From positions 40,447,505 through 40,511,504 of the forward strand of contig NC_044009.1 of the NCBI RefSeq assembly GCF_900496995.4: a stretch of 64,000 nucleotides of DNA. The letters are read 5' to 3'. Under the pieces are notes generated by a model, which saw only the letters and a program-made list of their open reading frames with translations, had not been told where the DNA came from and ran no database searches. This stretch comes from Aquila chrysaetos chrysaetos. Its lineage: Eukaryota; Chordata; Aves; Accipitriformes; Accipitridae. Positions 1 to 13,000 of the stretch are shown one piece after another. Position 1 is the first letter of the stretch, and every line of letters starts with the position of its first letter. The position numbers were made by a program, and so were the translations under genes.

Positions 1-1119
1 CAGATTAGAAACCCAGCTCCTATTTATAGACCGCAGTTGAAAAACTGCCCCTGTGACAGGGCCATCCGTTTAACCCTTTCAGCCCCAAGCACCAACCTGC
101 CCGGAGACGCTTAGCCAGCCCCAGCCTGTACCGTGAGGGAGCATTTTGGCACAGGGGTAGCAAGAGAGACCCCGCGCCAGGGCACCCACAGAGGGGGCGG
201 GAGTCAGGTCCAGGCACGATGGACCTTACAGGGGCTATTCCTCAGCAAGGACGATGGGGAGGGAGATGGGGTTACGGGTATAAAGAAGTCGGGTCACCGG
301 GACAAGGAAGAGAATATCCCAGTGTCCCGCTGCACAGCAGCCAGAGGGAGCCAAAAATATTTCCTCTAATGGGAAGGTAACCAACAGGTTTTAAGGCCAA
401 CTCCAATGTTTCCTGCCTCTTTTGTGACCTCTGAGCTTTGGCAGGGTTGAAGGTAATGGGGGCTGTCGCTTTGAGGGCCACTGCATATCCATTGCCCACA
501 AGTGGCTGCTGATGCTCGTGGAGGGCTGCTCCATCCCACAGGAGTGGACTGTGGCCCCTAGCCCCTGCTGCTCCCCACCATGGTCACCCCAGAGCTCACC
601 AGCAAGAGGACAGCCAGATGTCATCACCAGCTCCCTGCTAAATTCCCAGTGATTTGTTAAATCTATTAGTGTTTCCAAGGAGAGGTCGTGCAAACACCAA
701 AAACCAGAGTTCACGTTGCAAGTGCCCTGTGCGTCCAACGGCTGGGACCAGGAGCCGAGCAGAGTGTGGGATGAGTCCCGGCAAGAGGCAGTCAGCTCAT
801 CCTTCGTGAAGCTCCCCTTTGACTACTACTCTACCTACTGTCACTTATGAGTGCCTTTATGCCATACACACTCATTAAATACAGAAATTGGGTATTGCCA
901 GTTTGCTCAGCTTCCTGCTTTCCCAGGTCTGGATTTCACCAAAAGTGGTGGCAAGCAGAGACACATCTGGGGAGGGTGAACTTTGTTATGAAAAAAAACA
1001 AACCCCAGTGTTAGCCCTTGGGGCACCCTAAACAGAATAAAAGAGGTGCTTGTCTGTGCCACACTATGTTAGATTTCAGTATAACCCAGTTTATCTGCAG
1101 AAGAGAAAGTGCTGCAACA

Positions 1120-1360
1120 CTGGAAGAGGATAGATTTACACTGGACATAAGGAAGAAATTTTTTATGATGAGAGTAGGGAGGCACTGGAACAGGTTGCCC
1201 AGAAGGATTGTGGATGTCCCGTCATTGGAAATGTTCAAGGTCAGGTTGGATGGGGCTTTGAGCAACCTGACCTAGCGAAAGATGCCCCTGCCCACAGCAG
1301 AGGGAATGGACTAGATGATCTGTAACCGCCCCTTCCAACCCAAACCATCCCGTGATTCTG
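1120..1360 (+). mobile_element. CR1 LINE 3' fragment
   Basis: The block runs from atttacactggacataagg through gaggcactggaacaggttgc and gatggggctttgagcaacc to ccttccaacccaaaccat and gtgattctg. This is the ordered 3' end of avian chicken-repeat-1 LINEs. Only the last ORF2 codons and 3' UTR are present, 5'-truncated as usual for CR1. Scattered substitutions suggest an old insertion. Confidence 0.9.
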
Positions 1361-1429
1361 CAAATTAAAAAAGGTGCCATAGCTGCGAGTTTGGTACCCG
1401 GCCAGCAACTGCTGCCCATAGTGGAGCTC

Positions 1430-1515
1430 ACCGAGCGAGAAGCTGCCGCGTGCTGGACGCGCGCCGGCTGTCCCGCGTCACCAGCGACGCAGCTCCTGCG
1501 GCAGCACCGGCAGGC
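1430..1515. other. Small CpG-dense patch
   Basis: About a dozen CpG dinucleotides in roughly 85 bp, including gacgcgcgccgg, directly after the CR1 end. A second, weaker GC-rich stretch lies at 1985-2260. No TSS motif or exon is apparent. Confidence 0.4.
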
Positions 1516-4500
1516 AGGCAGCGGGGAGTGTTTTTCACGCCATTTCACCCCTGCAGCTCCAGAGGCTGAGTGGCTCCCCGAGGCCAGCTGGTCCGGCATC
1601 GCCCCTGCTCCCTGCACGGGGACGGCTGCACAAACGTGAGGCTGGGTCTGGGCAGGTTTCATTGCAATTCTCCATCATTTAAGAACCAAACCTTTTGCCC
1701 CCAAACACCCCGAGCTATAGGCCTCAGCCATTTGCTGCCTCTGCACGGAGAGACTTTCCAGCTGTTCTCCCACTTGCTTGTGTCAATAGCTATTTTTACA
1801 AAATTGCTTTTCTTTACTTCTTAATTGATCTAAATCCTTTCCCTTAGCTTTCTTGTTAAAGGTGGATTTAAAGAGAAGGAGTTCATTATCTCAGCCATTT
1901 TTGAGTCATTATGAATTTCATCCCTCTCTTCATTAATTACTCATTACCCCTCAGCTCTGGAGGGCTGCTTTGTCCCTGATGTGTTTGCGAGCAGCTTCCC
2001 CGGCACCCTGTAATCCCCCCGGCTCCGCGTTAGCTTGGTCTGGTTTACGCTGCCTTCACTTTCCCCTCTGCTGCTCCCCATCTCCTCCGCTCCCAAGCGA
2101 GCTCTTGCCTTTTAATGACGCCCGAGCGGCTGTTTCTTGCTGAGCCCTCCGGCCTCAGCCCCAGGTCCCTCGGTGGGTCGAAGCCCCACGAGCATCGTCC
2201 CCAGGCGTCGTGTCTGCCCCAAGGGACGAGCGCCTGCTCGCGCTGGCCCCCGTGCCTGACAGCAAGGAGAGTCACTGGCTCCTGGGGAATGGCTTGGCAC
2301 TGGAGTTTGGATATAAATAGCTCTTTTTTGGAAAGCAATGGCTTTGCTTGGTCTGTTTCAATACCTGCCAAGTCATGACGAAGCAGCATGGAGAGCGGAG
2401 TAATGTTGCGTAAGGGCCTTGGGTTTAATGGGCTAATATTTCCCGAGCCCTTGGCTGCAGTCAGATCCCCAGGGAGAACCTGAAACATTTAAGCATCTCC
2501 TGCGCTACAGCTGCAGCGGTCCAGGGGAGCTCAGCAGCTACAAAGCTGTAATCATCCTCCCATCCACACATGGGCCCTGCCCCAGCAGGGGAGAGCCATG
2601 CGCAGTGCAGGCACTCAGACACTGCCCCTGCTACTGAAACAACCTTCTCCGGCCCATTTTACATGCACATATTAGCTATAACCCCATATTACCTGCGAAC
2701 GGATCTGTGACCGGGGATCATGGTGAGTGATGGTCTTTCTCTGTTCCTAAACAAACGCAACCACCCAGTACCTGTCAGCAAGAGACCCCCTCCATCCCAG
2801 CCTAATGCTTGGGTTGACTTCCATGCCTGTGTTGCCCCAGCAGCTTCCCAAAAGCCTTGCAGGACTTTTTTTTCCCCATTGTAGCAGAGGATGGAGATTT
2901 ATGGCCTGTCCTCTCTTCCCCGAGGCCAGTATTTACATGCATTTCTGTGCTGAGCCTCCTCCGAGCAGGCTCTTGCTGGGGCTGGGGCACACTCGCCAGG
3001 GAGGGCCCTTTCCCTACTTCATGGATGTGTATGGAAAGGCAAAGCAGGAAAAATGTGTTGGGTTGGTAGAGAGGGGTGTGCGATATTTGCTTGGGGAGGG
3101 TAAACACGGGTTGCACAATCAGAAGCAGTGGAATTATTTAACTTAAGTCACCACTGATCAGCTGAGCTGCACTTTCTCAGGGGTTTTAAGCCAAAACATC
3201 TTATTCTTTAACTGGAGCAAATTAAAATAAGTCACCTGGTCCAGGAGTGCAACTCTGCTGACATGCACTGAGCTGCTCCTCGGCGCATCCCTCAGTGGGA
3301 GGGCAGGGGTCGCAAAATAATTTGAGGGAGATTGTGAAATGTTGGGCTGAGAAGAAATCAGCAGCAGTTCAGACCCTCCAGGACAGAGAAATGAATTGAG
3401 AACGGGCTGCAAGTGCTTAGAGCAAGCCTTCACGCTTGCCAGGAATCCGCTAACTACCTTTAATTGCTGGCAGTAATTCTGGTCCTCCACCATAGGGGAG
3501 AGCACAGCAAAACTGTCTAAACCAGCAATTATAGCCATTCCTCATTCTTCATCTGTGAAGCAATCATGAGGCTTAGGACAACAGGGAACTTTATGATAAA
3601 GGAGCTACAAGGGACAGATACATTGGGATGGTTCAATAAACAAACACCCCCTTCTCAACACACTGCAGTCTCAGCCCTAAAGGACATGCCAAAATCCAGC
3701 ACAGGAGCCAGAAGCCTGAGCGAGAGCATTATTTTCTTCTGCTCCTGTTTTTCATTTGCAGTAACCACTCTGGGATGCTCCTGTCGAGCTTTCCACTTGC
3801 TGCAGTTGCATCCTGCAAAACTGTTGCCTTCTGCCATGCTGCTTCTGCAGCAAAGAGGGGCAGCCTGTTCTGGCACCCCCCAAGGTGCAAGTCTTGGCAC
3901 CAAGGCCCATATTTGTGTATTTTCCAAGGAGATCAGCAGAAGGTCAAACCTGTGCAGTGAGCGCCTGGAGGCACGAGCCATTGCTGGGAGAAGACAACTT
4001 CTCCGAAAGGAGCTCTATGCATCTGGCAATGGTTGGTGATGAGCCAGCAGCGGCAGCTCCATCTTGGCCTTCTTCCTTATAACGTGAGCAACAGCACGAG
4101 GGTTTGGTAAAACCCAGTCACAGGGTACAGAGAGGTACCCTCTGGAGATGGAGTAAGCGAACACCCAGCCCCTTCTGGTCCAACCCTTGCTGCCTGGTGC
4201 TCCAGAGGGAAAGGAGACCTCCAGCCATGCAGGCAACCCTCTGCATGAGTCTTGCACAAACTGCCAGAATGACCTATTTCTGCATCTGCGGGATGTCCCT
4301 CTCCTCGGCCCCCACAAAAGGTTTTGCTAGGACTGACCATTTTAAGCACGTGTCAGTGAAATCCAGCTCTCCAGCTTGGGCTGTTTAATACCACATTTGC
4401 AATGCCTCAGACTTCAGAGCTCTTCCAAATCCCTCAGGGCTGTAAGGCTAATTTAGGCCAGCATCTGGAGTTTGACAAGGCACAGATTAGATAGTGCTCT

Positions 4501-5879
4501 ATTCATTCTCTCTTCTCTTTCTTATAACCACAGGTACCTGGCACTGCTCGAGAAAAACCACATGGGAAGCACTCTGGGAAGAAGCCAGGGTCACTGGGCA
4601 AGTGTGGACCTTCCCTCGTACTGCTCTGACACACAGCAGAGTCAAAAAAGACCCTGCCACTACAGAGCTGAGATGGTCCATCTGCAGCAGGGAGAGCGAT
4701 CATTGCTCCTCACTCCCAGTTGGGCACCTGAATCTTGATGCAGAAGGGTCCTTGGGCTGGCACGGGCAGTGCTTGGTGGCAGCCAGGAGCGCCAGGGCAA
4801 AGGAGACACCAGTGAGGGCTGCTGATGCTGTGAAGGGTCTGCAGCTAAACAAAACTACCGCTTGTCTGAAACTTCCCCCCAAAATTGTCAAACTTCTTCT
4901 AGCTCAGTAACTAGCTAGAGAGTAAAAAGGACAGATCAAATAATCCTCTTGCAGGAAGAGAGAGGGGGGATAGTTTAACTAGCAGTGCCTTATCCAGCAC
5001 GGCCAGCACCACCCTGTCCTGAATGCTGGTGCTCACACACCATTAACACTTTTCATGTACTCCCCTGTCTGGGAATATTCACACCAGAAGCCCCCCATAG
5101 GAAATCTCAACCTCCTGTGCTTTCCTGACTCCCTTGCACCCACCACAAGGTATTTGAGGACCTTTTATCTTGATGCTAAAGGAACAGCATCAAGGTAAAA
5201 GTCATATGTTAGGGGATCCCTAGTGTAGAGTACAGCTTCACTACAGGTTTTAAACTGTGGTGAGCTATTATTCCCTCAGGATAACACACAAGCACTTCAG
5301 CACTCAGACTCCCTGGCCACTTCAAATTCAAGTTCTTTGTCTTTTGGTACCAGGCATAGAGACCTGTGCAGTTCCCAGCACCCCTTCACCTCCCCAAACA
5401 CTTCATCACCCAAATTTTTGCTGCCACATATTTTAAAACCTCTGCAATTCTCTTAACAAGCCTTACAACACAGATATCTTTTGAAGCCCTTGCTGCTTGC
5501 GTTAATGTGACTTCGCACGAGACCATCAGCTTTCAAACAGCATATGGCTCTCCAGTTTGTAACATCACAAGAATCCCCTAAAATCATGACTTCCCAAAAG
5601 CTTTTAAAAGCTGACAGCAAAAGACCAGCACCCCAGAAGATCTGCTGCCCGCTGGTCCCACTGCCACTCACAGACTGGTGCCTGTAGGAAACAGCCAGCC
5701 CACAATGCACCTGCCAATTAATACATGAAAACACAGCAGCCAGGGCAGGAATAAGAGCAAATCCTTTACAAGCAAAGGCTGCTGGAGTGCGGAGCTGTTT
5801 TGGATAATGAATCTACTTTAATATTTCTCCCCCAAAAAGAAACCCAAGTTCCACTTATTCTAGGGCAAACTCAAAAGGT

Positions 5880-5885
5880 TTTATT
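5880..5885 (-). promoter_or_regulatory. Polyadenylation hexamer AATAAA for CLASP2
   Basis: The + strand TTTATT is AATAAA in gene orientation. It is preceded by U-rich sequence and a run of A, and followed within 15-50 nt by TTTTGAGTTTG and TTGGGTTTC-type U/G-rich sequence, as expected for a cleavage site near 5860-5870. No other AATAAA occurs on this strand between the stop codon and here. Confidence 0.6.
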
Positions 5886-6562
5886 TTAAGTTTTTTTTTT
5901 TAGCAAATTCTATCACATAAATGTTAACAAAAAACATCTGTACAATTGCCATGATACACTCAAAAGTGAAACAAATAAGATATAAATACAGATATGGATG
6001 TAACATGACAAAAGCGGAAAAAATAGAAAAAAATACATGCGCATGAACACGGTGCCAAAGTAATTTCTCATGGCTGGCATTTTTTAGAGCAGTTTTTACT
6101 TCCCATTTAAAACATTGTTAGCAACGTCCTGTTGTATACTACAAAGGTCTATTTTTCTGTCCCTTAATATGTAATATTATGCTTGATAAATAAAGGGGTG
6201 GGGAGAAAAGGGTTTGATGACAAAGATGCAAGTTACATTACTTATACAGGTTATTGTTAAGCTAGTAATAAGCAATAAAAAAAGACAGTCTCATATTGTA
6301 TTGTAATCCAGGCAAGCACACATAGTGTACCTTAAGAAAGCCACATGCCTCGATATTTCTGCACTACATGAGAACTACAGTACGTAGACCTGTGGGGCGG
6401 ATGGATCTGGTATTTGCCCATGCCCACGGAGCACTGGTGCAGCCAATGGCAGAAAAAACATCCACATCTGAGATTTCGGCAACCTTGCAGCCAGGAGCCG
6501 CTGTCTGCTGAGAGTTTTCTCCCATTCAGACTGTTAAAGCGTGGTGGGCAAAGAAAATACAC

Positions 6563-6606
6563 TTTTTTTTTCCTTTTTTCTTTTTTTTTTTTTTTTTTTT
6601 TTTTTT
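6563..6606 (+). repeat. Interrupted poly-T tract (A-tract in CLASP2 3' UTR)
   Basis: T9, CC, T6, C, then T26 at 6581-6606. In CLASP2 orientation this is a genomic A-rich tract inside the 3' UTR and would attract oligo-dT internal priming. Confidence 0.9.
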
Positions 6607-7392
6607 AAGGTACGAAAAATTGAAGCCCTGCATAATGGGCAGCAAGAAAAAAAAAAAGGCAGCTGCAGTAGGTGGCTACTGCCAGGAGAACGTGAACACA
6701 AGCTTCACCGGTGCGGTGAGGCACTGCCAGCATGCAGATCTTTCTCTGCAAGCGTGCGTGGACACTGTGATTTGTAGCCAGAGAGACCTTTATGCTTGCT
6801 GAAGAGAAAACAAAATGATTGTACAGCTTGTTGAAGTCAGAACACTGGAGATCAGAGAGGTGACATTCAGAGCTAGCCCTTTGAGTACTTCAAAGGAAAC
6901 ACCAAAAAAAAAATCAGGTCATTTTCAACATACTAAACAACCTTACTATGTACATTATACGCAATGATTTATAAATACCTAAGCAGAATGCTCTCTACTG
7001 TATACAGGTATAACATACTTCTAGAGTACTCAAAGGATGAACAGTCCTCAACTGACTCACGTAACGAAATAAAGTAGCACGCTAATGAGCATCTGTTGAC
7101 AAACAGAACTGAATCTGATTCAGAAAGTAAGGCCTGGTTCTACCATTTGCAGCCCCAAGTGTGCCAATAGCATCAGAAAACACAGGCTTGTCGCTGGAGT
7201 CGCAGCAGGTTGCACGCATCTTTTCAAGGATGAGCTGTTAACTCCTACTGTAGTGTCAGCACACGCGCCAGGGTCAGTTCAGGGACGTTACAGTGCGTTC
7301 ACTCTCAGTGCATACTAACAGGATTTTATAAAATATATAAAATCATTTGAGAAGGAATTCAATTCCTGGAGATTTGCTACAGTGTGCCATTC

Positions 7393-7422
7393 AAAAAAAA
7401 AAAAAAAAAAAAAAGAAAAAAA
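7393..7422 (+). repeat. Poly-A tract (U-tract in CLASP2 3' UTR)
   Basis: A22 at 7393-7414, then G and A7. It reads as a U-tract in the transcript, about 800 nt upstream of the A-tract at 6606-6563. Confidence 0.9.
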
Positions 7423-7594
7423 CCAAAACCCAAACAGAAAACGGTGATGGATCAAGCTCCATCACAGCTGGGAGGGACTAATCACCATCTGGTCAGCTAT
7501 GCTGACCTTCTGAACACCAGAACTGGAACAGAAGATGCTGAACTGAGATGGGGAGAAAGAGAGGCATAAATACTAAGCAGTTAGAGTACAAATT

Positions 7595-7630
7595 AAAAAA
7601 AAAAAAAAAACAACAAAAAAACAACAAAAA
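7595..7630 (+). repeat. Poly-A / CAACAAA low-complexity tract
   Basis: A16 at 7595-7610 is followed by CAACAAAAAAA-type repeats. In the transcript it reads as U-rich sequence with UUG interruptions. Confidence 0.85.
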
Positions 7631-10002
7631 ACCAAACCCACTACTAAAAATTCAAACAAGACAGCTAACTGCTGCCAAGTCAGCTGAATATTTCCTCAAA
7701 AGGGAAAATAAATTTGTGTTAAGCTAAAATAATTTGAATCATTCAAAAAAATAAAAAATGAATATTCTAACAAGCATACTGAAAGATGTTGAAGAGAAAT
7801 GGTCCACAGAAAGGGAGACGCTAACCATGGAGCAGCCAATCCTCTCTCTAGTGAGGATGGCTTTTCTGAGCCTGCGGAAAGACCCTGGGGGAATCCTACC
7901 CAGCAGGATTGCATGGTTTCTCCTGCCATGGCATTACTCACTGGGAAAGATGAGGGAACTAGCCCTGCAGCCAGCAAAAGCCTGGACACATCCTGACAAA
8001 CTCAGGAGCAGGTCACCTCCTCTGCTCTCACATCAGCAGCGAAAGGGACCAACAGGCTTTGCAGCCCAATCCCGCATAGTCCGCACCAGCCCCAATCCCT
8101 CCTGAGCTGGGGATTGGGAGGGGAGCTGGTATCAAGCATCACCTCCCAGCATAGCTCCTCAGGGCTGGGGCTGAGACACGCAGGGATGAACTGATGGAGG
8201 GGGAGGACGATGGGGCTCTACCCTCCCAACTGCACTCCCCTGCTGCGGTACTGGAAACTCATGTTCTCAGTACGCTACCAAGGTGTCCCTTCAGGGGAAA
8301 CGGAGGGGGCTGGAGAGAGACCGAGGCACTGAGAGCAGCCAGGGAGCACACATCCATCAATACAGCTGCAGCCGTAAGCTGCAGGTCCGCCATCCTTCTC
8401 TCATCACTGGCACTGGGGGCAAAACCCCAGTTCTGATCCATTGCAGGTTTGGGGTGGGCATGCCCGTCAGCCAGGATCCAGCCCAGGGCCAGACACAGTA
8501 CTAACATCCTCCTGCTTCCCCTGGTTACAGGGAGAGGCAGGGGGAGCTCACCCTTTGCAAACAGAAGGGTCTCCCTTTGGGAAAGGGTAGTGCCGTGGGG
8601 TATTTGACTGCTGCTGGTTTGGCTCTGACTTGGTCCGTGTCATCAGGCTGCAAAAGGATTTGCCCCGCTGCACCCTCACTCAGAGCACCCCTGCTGACAG
8701 CAGTGCCCAGCGAGGGCCCTCTGCACCCCTCCGAAATGCAGAGCACCCAGCAGGGCTGTGCATGGGGCTGGCCAGGAAAAAGGAGGTTTGTAAAGGCAGC
8801 TAACAGCACTGCAGGCTCTTCAGGCACAGGAGGGGAGCTGTGGCAGGCAACCAGCACTGTCCCAGCTGGCTCAGCAGGTGCTTCCACAGGGTCTTCTTGT
8901 TCAGTTTCAGATGCCCTTTCTGTTCTCTGGGATGAACGTTTTGCCCAAAGCACAAAGTACTTGTGGGGACAAAGCCGTTCACCACCCAACACCAGTGGGT
9001 CAGGTCAGAGCAGCAGATCAGCCCTTTGATGCTACAGACTTCAAGAAAAAAGCAGCTAGCCTCACAAGGCAGCACTGAGATACAGCTCTGCCAGCTCCCA
9101 CTGCCCACCCACGAACACACTCAGAGCCTAATCCAACACCCACCCACCTAACTCCAGTGTCCCATTCACAGGCATCAGTCCCAGAATTGGCTCTCAGGTT
9201 CCCTTTGGGGAGTAGCAAGTAACCTGGAGAGTCATTTGAGTATATGAAAGAGCCAACTGGGTTGGAAGGGGAGAAATATTTACACAATCAATGAAAGGAG
9301 CAAGAGCCCAGCTGTGCTGTTCAGAACAGCACAGCTGGCTGGAGAGCAGTTACAGAGAAATCAGCCCATCAGAGGTCTGTCAGAACTATGTACAAAAACT
9401 CAGATGTTTAAAAAGAACCTACTTTTTCATTACTCACTTGATATCTCTCAGTATTAAAGCATCCAAGGCTGGAATCACAGCCACATCTCCAAAGATCTCT
9501 CCACGGAGAGCCCTGCACGTTAGGCAAGCTGCAACAGGGAGTACAAAACAGGACCACAAGACTTGTAAGAAGAGGAGAACCTAGCCAGAACGGCTGCAGC
9601 TGCAGGGAGAGAGCAGTTAACTAGCACACAGAAACCAAAACTGGGTATGAACTAAACCAACAAGATTTGTTTTACCTTTATGCGTGTCCAGGTTCTTGGA
9701 CTGAGTTTTGGAATGCTAACCTAAACATATTTCTGAGATTTCAGCAGGCTATACAAATATGTTTAAGTATGGCTTTCTGTTGTTCATTTTTAATGAAGAC
9801 TGCAACACAGACCTTGCTTCCTTTACATTCAATACCAGTAAGATTCTACATAAAAGCTTTTAAGGGACTAAAATACTGATTGCAATAAATATCTGCATGG
9901 CCTCCTTGAGCTGATGGAGCGTGCCAGTGAAGATTAGCAGAAAGGTCTCTGAGAGGCACCGTTGATTGCTTCTAAGTCTACACATATGTCCACATATCTC
10001 CA

Positions 10003-10089
10003 TTAACTGTGCGTTGAAACATCTGAAGAGGAACTGCTGTTGCTGTTGGTGGTCTGGGCCCTCTTTATGTACAAGTTTAATAGCTTCAT
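10003..10089 (-). CDS. CLASP2: CLASP2 last coding exon and stop
   Basis: Acceptor gtttctttcag is followed by 28 codons, MKLLNLYIKRAQTTNSNSSS and SSDVSTHS, then TAA at 10005-10003. The first half is the terminal helix of the C-terminal domain, and the rest is a serine-rich tail. MKLLNLYIKRAQ is shared by both vertebrate CLASPs; the TTNSNSSSSSDVSTHS tail is CLASP2-like. The leading ATG is an internal methionine. Confidence 0.96.
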   Translation of the reverse strand: MKLLNLYIKRAQTTNSNSSSSSDVSTHS

Positions 10090-13000
10090 CTGAAAGAAAC
10101 AAACATAGTAGAAGATGCCAGGAAAAACAGGCAGACAGAAGTCGACTGCAAATCTTAAAACTTGCATTCTGCAGTGAACTCAGTTTTGAGTGAACTGACA
10201 CTGGGCGCTCTGGAGGAAAAGCACAAGCAAAGCTGAGCATATTTCAGAACAGAGGCAGGAGGGTACACCTAGTCCCACTGAAGCTACAGACAGATTTAAT
10301 GGGATTTAGAAAAACCTCTTGCATTTCACTTCAGCAGCCATCAGTTCACAGACCTCAATTCTGCAGCCTGCTCTGAGCAAGCAGGATTCCCACAGAGGTC
10401 AGTGGGGCTGCAGGCACACTGGCAATCTGAGAGCCACAATCCCTCCTAGGAAACACCCTGAACTCTCCATGCTTTATAAAATATTCATTTTCAATGACAT
10501 TTAAATATCTTCCCTAACTTGGTACATCTAGTGAAACTGCAGCTGTTATGACTATATACTTCCTTTGCATGGGTTTGTTTTGTTTTTCTGCCTTACCACC
10601 TTAGCTCCAGATCCTGCAATGACTCATGCACATATTTAACTTCAAACACGCAGGCAGTCTACATAAACCCAGAAGAATTACTCACATGTTTATAGTTAGT
10701 TATGTGGTGGAGTAAGTCCGTGGCACCTAGGATACTGGGATAGTAAAGTCTCTACAATATTTTATGCGGGGATTTCCTAACTGCCCAAATATAATGAGGT
10801 AAACCTCAGCACCCATAGCTGTCTCTTTCCAGAGCAATTTGGAGGCACAAGTAATTTGTTTAAGGACAAGGCAACTCAATTCAGAAATAAAATCCAAGTG
10901 TCCTCAGTCTCAGGTTGTTTTGGTCTACGCCACAGTTCCTACCCACGAAAGAAATTACTGCTTCAAAATAACAGAATGAAGCCCTCTGAACTAAGTAGCT
11001 ATTCACATGCAGAGATCTATTTCAGAAAAAAATGCAGAATTCATCTTAAAATTGCAGAGAAATCTTGGGTATGATGACTTCAAACAGTAGAAGAAATCTT
11101 GCGACGGCTTCCTAAGCAGCTCTGAAAAGCAGTCAAACACCACCTGCCTCAACACAAAATGCCAGCTCTTGTCTGAAGGCCAGAGCTGAATTAGGACTTG
11201 CTTTCACTTGCAGCATCAGGTCAGAATTTGAGTTTTGCTGCTAACCTGACCCCAGGGCACAAAGTCCTTTGAAGGGTCACTTGAGCTCACTCGTGTCCCA
11301 GGAGGAAAGAGACACATCTGCCATGCTATTAAGAGTGAAGCTTTACCTGTATTTCTACCAGCCCTAATCACAATCTGCTGCTGAGAGGACCTGCTCTCCC
11401 ACCCGTCCCAGCCACGCGTTCCCACCACATTTTGTGCTAGATTACCTGCACAGCCGCAGAGCGGACTGAAAGCTAATTAATTTGGATTGCAGATCTGGTT
11501 TTCAGCCAGAGCCGCCAGCTGATTCAACTCACTGCACGGTCACCCCTGGATGCAACACCGAAGGGGCAAGGTAAACATGGCTGTAGTGGGAAGGACCCGC
11601 TCAGTGGTAGCCTGCAGTTACACAGGATCAAACGTGTCATGAAACTAATCCCTGAACCCCATCAAAACTTGCTTAGTGGGATTTCAAATGCTCACACTGC
11701 TGAGCAAGTGCTGTGCTGTTCTAGTGGTGTTTGGCAGGGTGAGATAGGATTTAACAGAGTGCAGGGAACTTGACCCAGAGCTACTATGAAGCCAATGGTC
11801 TTGCTGCTAGTAATGCAAGCTATTCAGCTGGCTATTATGAAAACAGCAGAGATGCATTACTCTTGTACCTTGCTTCCTGTGAGTTGTGCGAGATGAGGTT
11901 TCAGTTCTTCTCCAATTACTGAATAAATTGCCACTAGGCAAAATACGCTAGCTTTACGGACACTGCTCTCCGTATTATCATAACCCTAGGAAACAAGAAA
12001 AAAAAAAAAAGGTCAGAAGTCAAACAGGACTCACTAACATCCTTCCAGAGCAAAATACTGAAGAGCTGCTGAACATTTTGCAAATGTGGCTGACCTAACA
12101 GATCAATAGAAAGGCCTGCTTAATGTAACAGTTTGCAACCTGAACACTCAAAGAGCGAGAGAATACAATCACCCAGTACACCCTATTTGTTCCTTACATT
12201 ATTAATTATTACTATAATGTTTTAAGTTATTAATATCTTGTTATTTATAGCATTAAGCAACAACACAGTTTCCCAGCATGAGCTTAGGACTCTATCAAAT
12301 ATACACACTCCTGTGTCCAGTTCAGGTGACTGTATGTTGTCCTGGACAGTCAGGACTTCTGGGAGGGGAGCCCTCATGCTCCCACCTTGCCTTCAGAAAG
12401 GTCTTAAACACTGTGCTACGCACTGAGCTGCCTCTGTAACCTGGAGCTTTTTGATTACCTATCCAGTACGAAATACCGCAGAAAAGAAAATGTTGAAAGA
12501 CCCCTGTAGGTGTGCCGGATCTCTGGCAGCTTCAGGAGAGCTCAAGCTAGCCACCAGGTCACTCAGCAGCTGGTGACATCAGTCCCGTGCTCAGGCAGTG
12601 ATTCATCACTAAGCAGCCATTCCATGAGCATCGCAGACATGGCTTCAGCATGCAGGATGCTGGCTCCTCCGGATGCAGGGTGACCTCTGCCGGGAGAGCC
12701 AGGAGGAGGGATGCAGCACAGCTGGGGCTGTTCTAGCTGCAGGGCTAAAATACAGTCTGAAATGACAGTCTGCAATCCCAAAGAGCGCTGAACTAGAACA
12801 GCAGGAGACCTAGGTGAGCTCAGAGAAACACCAAGGTAGTGAGGACTGAGGTGGAAAAAAGGCTGAGCCCGAGCCCAAGCCCACAGCAGAGGAACACCCA
12901 CAGAGACACAACCCGCTGCTGGAAGGACAGCTGGGATGCAGGTCCCTCTCTGGGGGTCCCAACCCAAAGGCTCCTGAACTTATCAGACGCCTCTGCTTGA

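Larger units (their letters stand above)
1..5859. other. Intergenic DNA downstream of CLASP2
   Basis: No exon, RNA gene or convincing ORF is recognisable on either strand; the open frames here are short and lack family resemblance. Contents are a CR1 3' fragment at about 1120-1360 and GC/CpG-rich patches at about 1430-1515 and 1985-2260. In mammals the next gene downstream of CLASP2 is UBP1, in the same orientation. If that order holds here, its promoter would lie to the left of position 1; nothing of UBP1 is visible. Confidence 0.7.
5860..10002 (-). other. CLASP2: Inferred CLASP2 3' UTR
   Basis: About 4.1 kb runs from the TAA stop to the first and only AATAAA on the gene strand (5885-5880), with a U/G-rich stretch beyond it. 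No splice sites or coding exons are recognisable in this span. It is AT-rich at both ends and GC-richer at about 7800-9150, where chance ORFs of up to 155 residues occur on both strands. In transcript orientation it carries U-tracts from + strand A-runs at 7595-7610 and 7393-7414, and an A-tract from the + strand T-run at 6581-6606. The far end is inferred from the hexamer; non-canonical hexamers could give shorter forms. Confidence 0.55.

Noticed and set aside
1018..1275. ORFs over the CR1 region as a possible gene
   Set aside because: The peptide is the tail of CR1 LINE ORF2 (KKFFMMRVGRHWNRLPRR-like), not a host gene.
6185..6192. AATAAA on the + strand as the end of a converging gene
   Set aside because: No + strand exons lead to it; AT-rich UTR sequence yields such hexamers on either strand by chance.
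8525..9029. Overlapping 155- and 150-codon ORFs on opposite strands
   Set aside because: They lie in the GC-richer part of the inferred 3' UTR and mirror each other, which is a composition effect.
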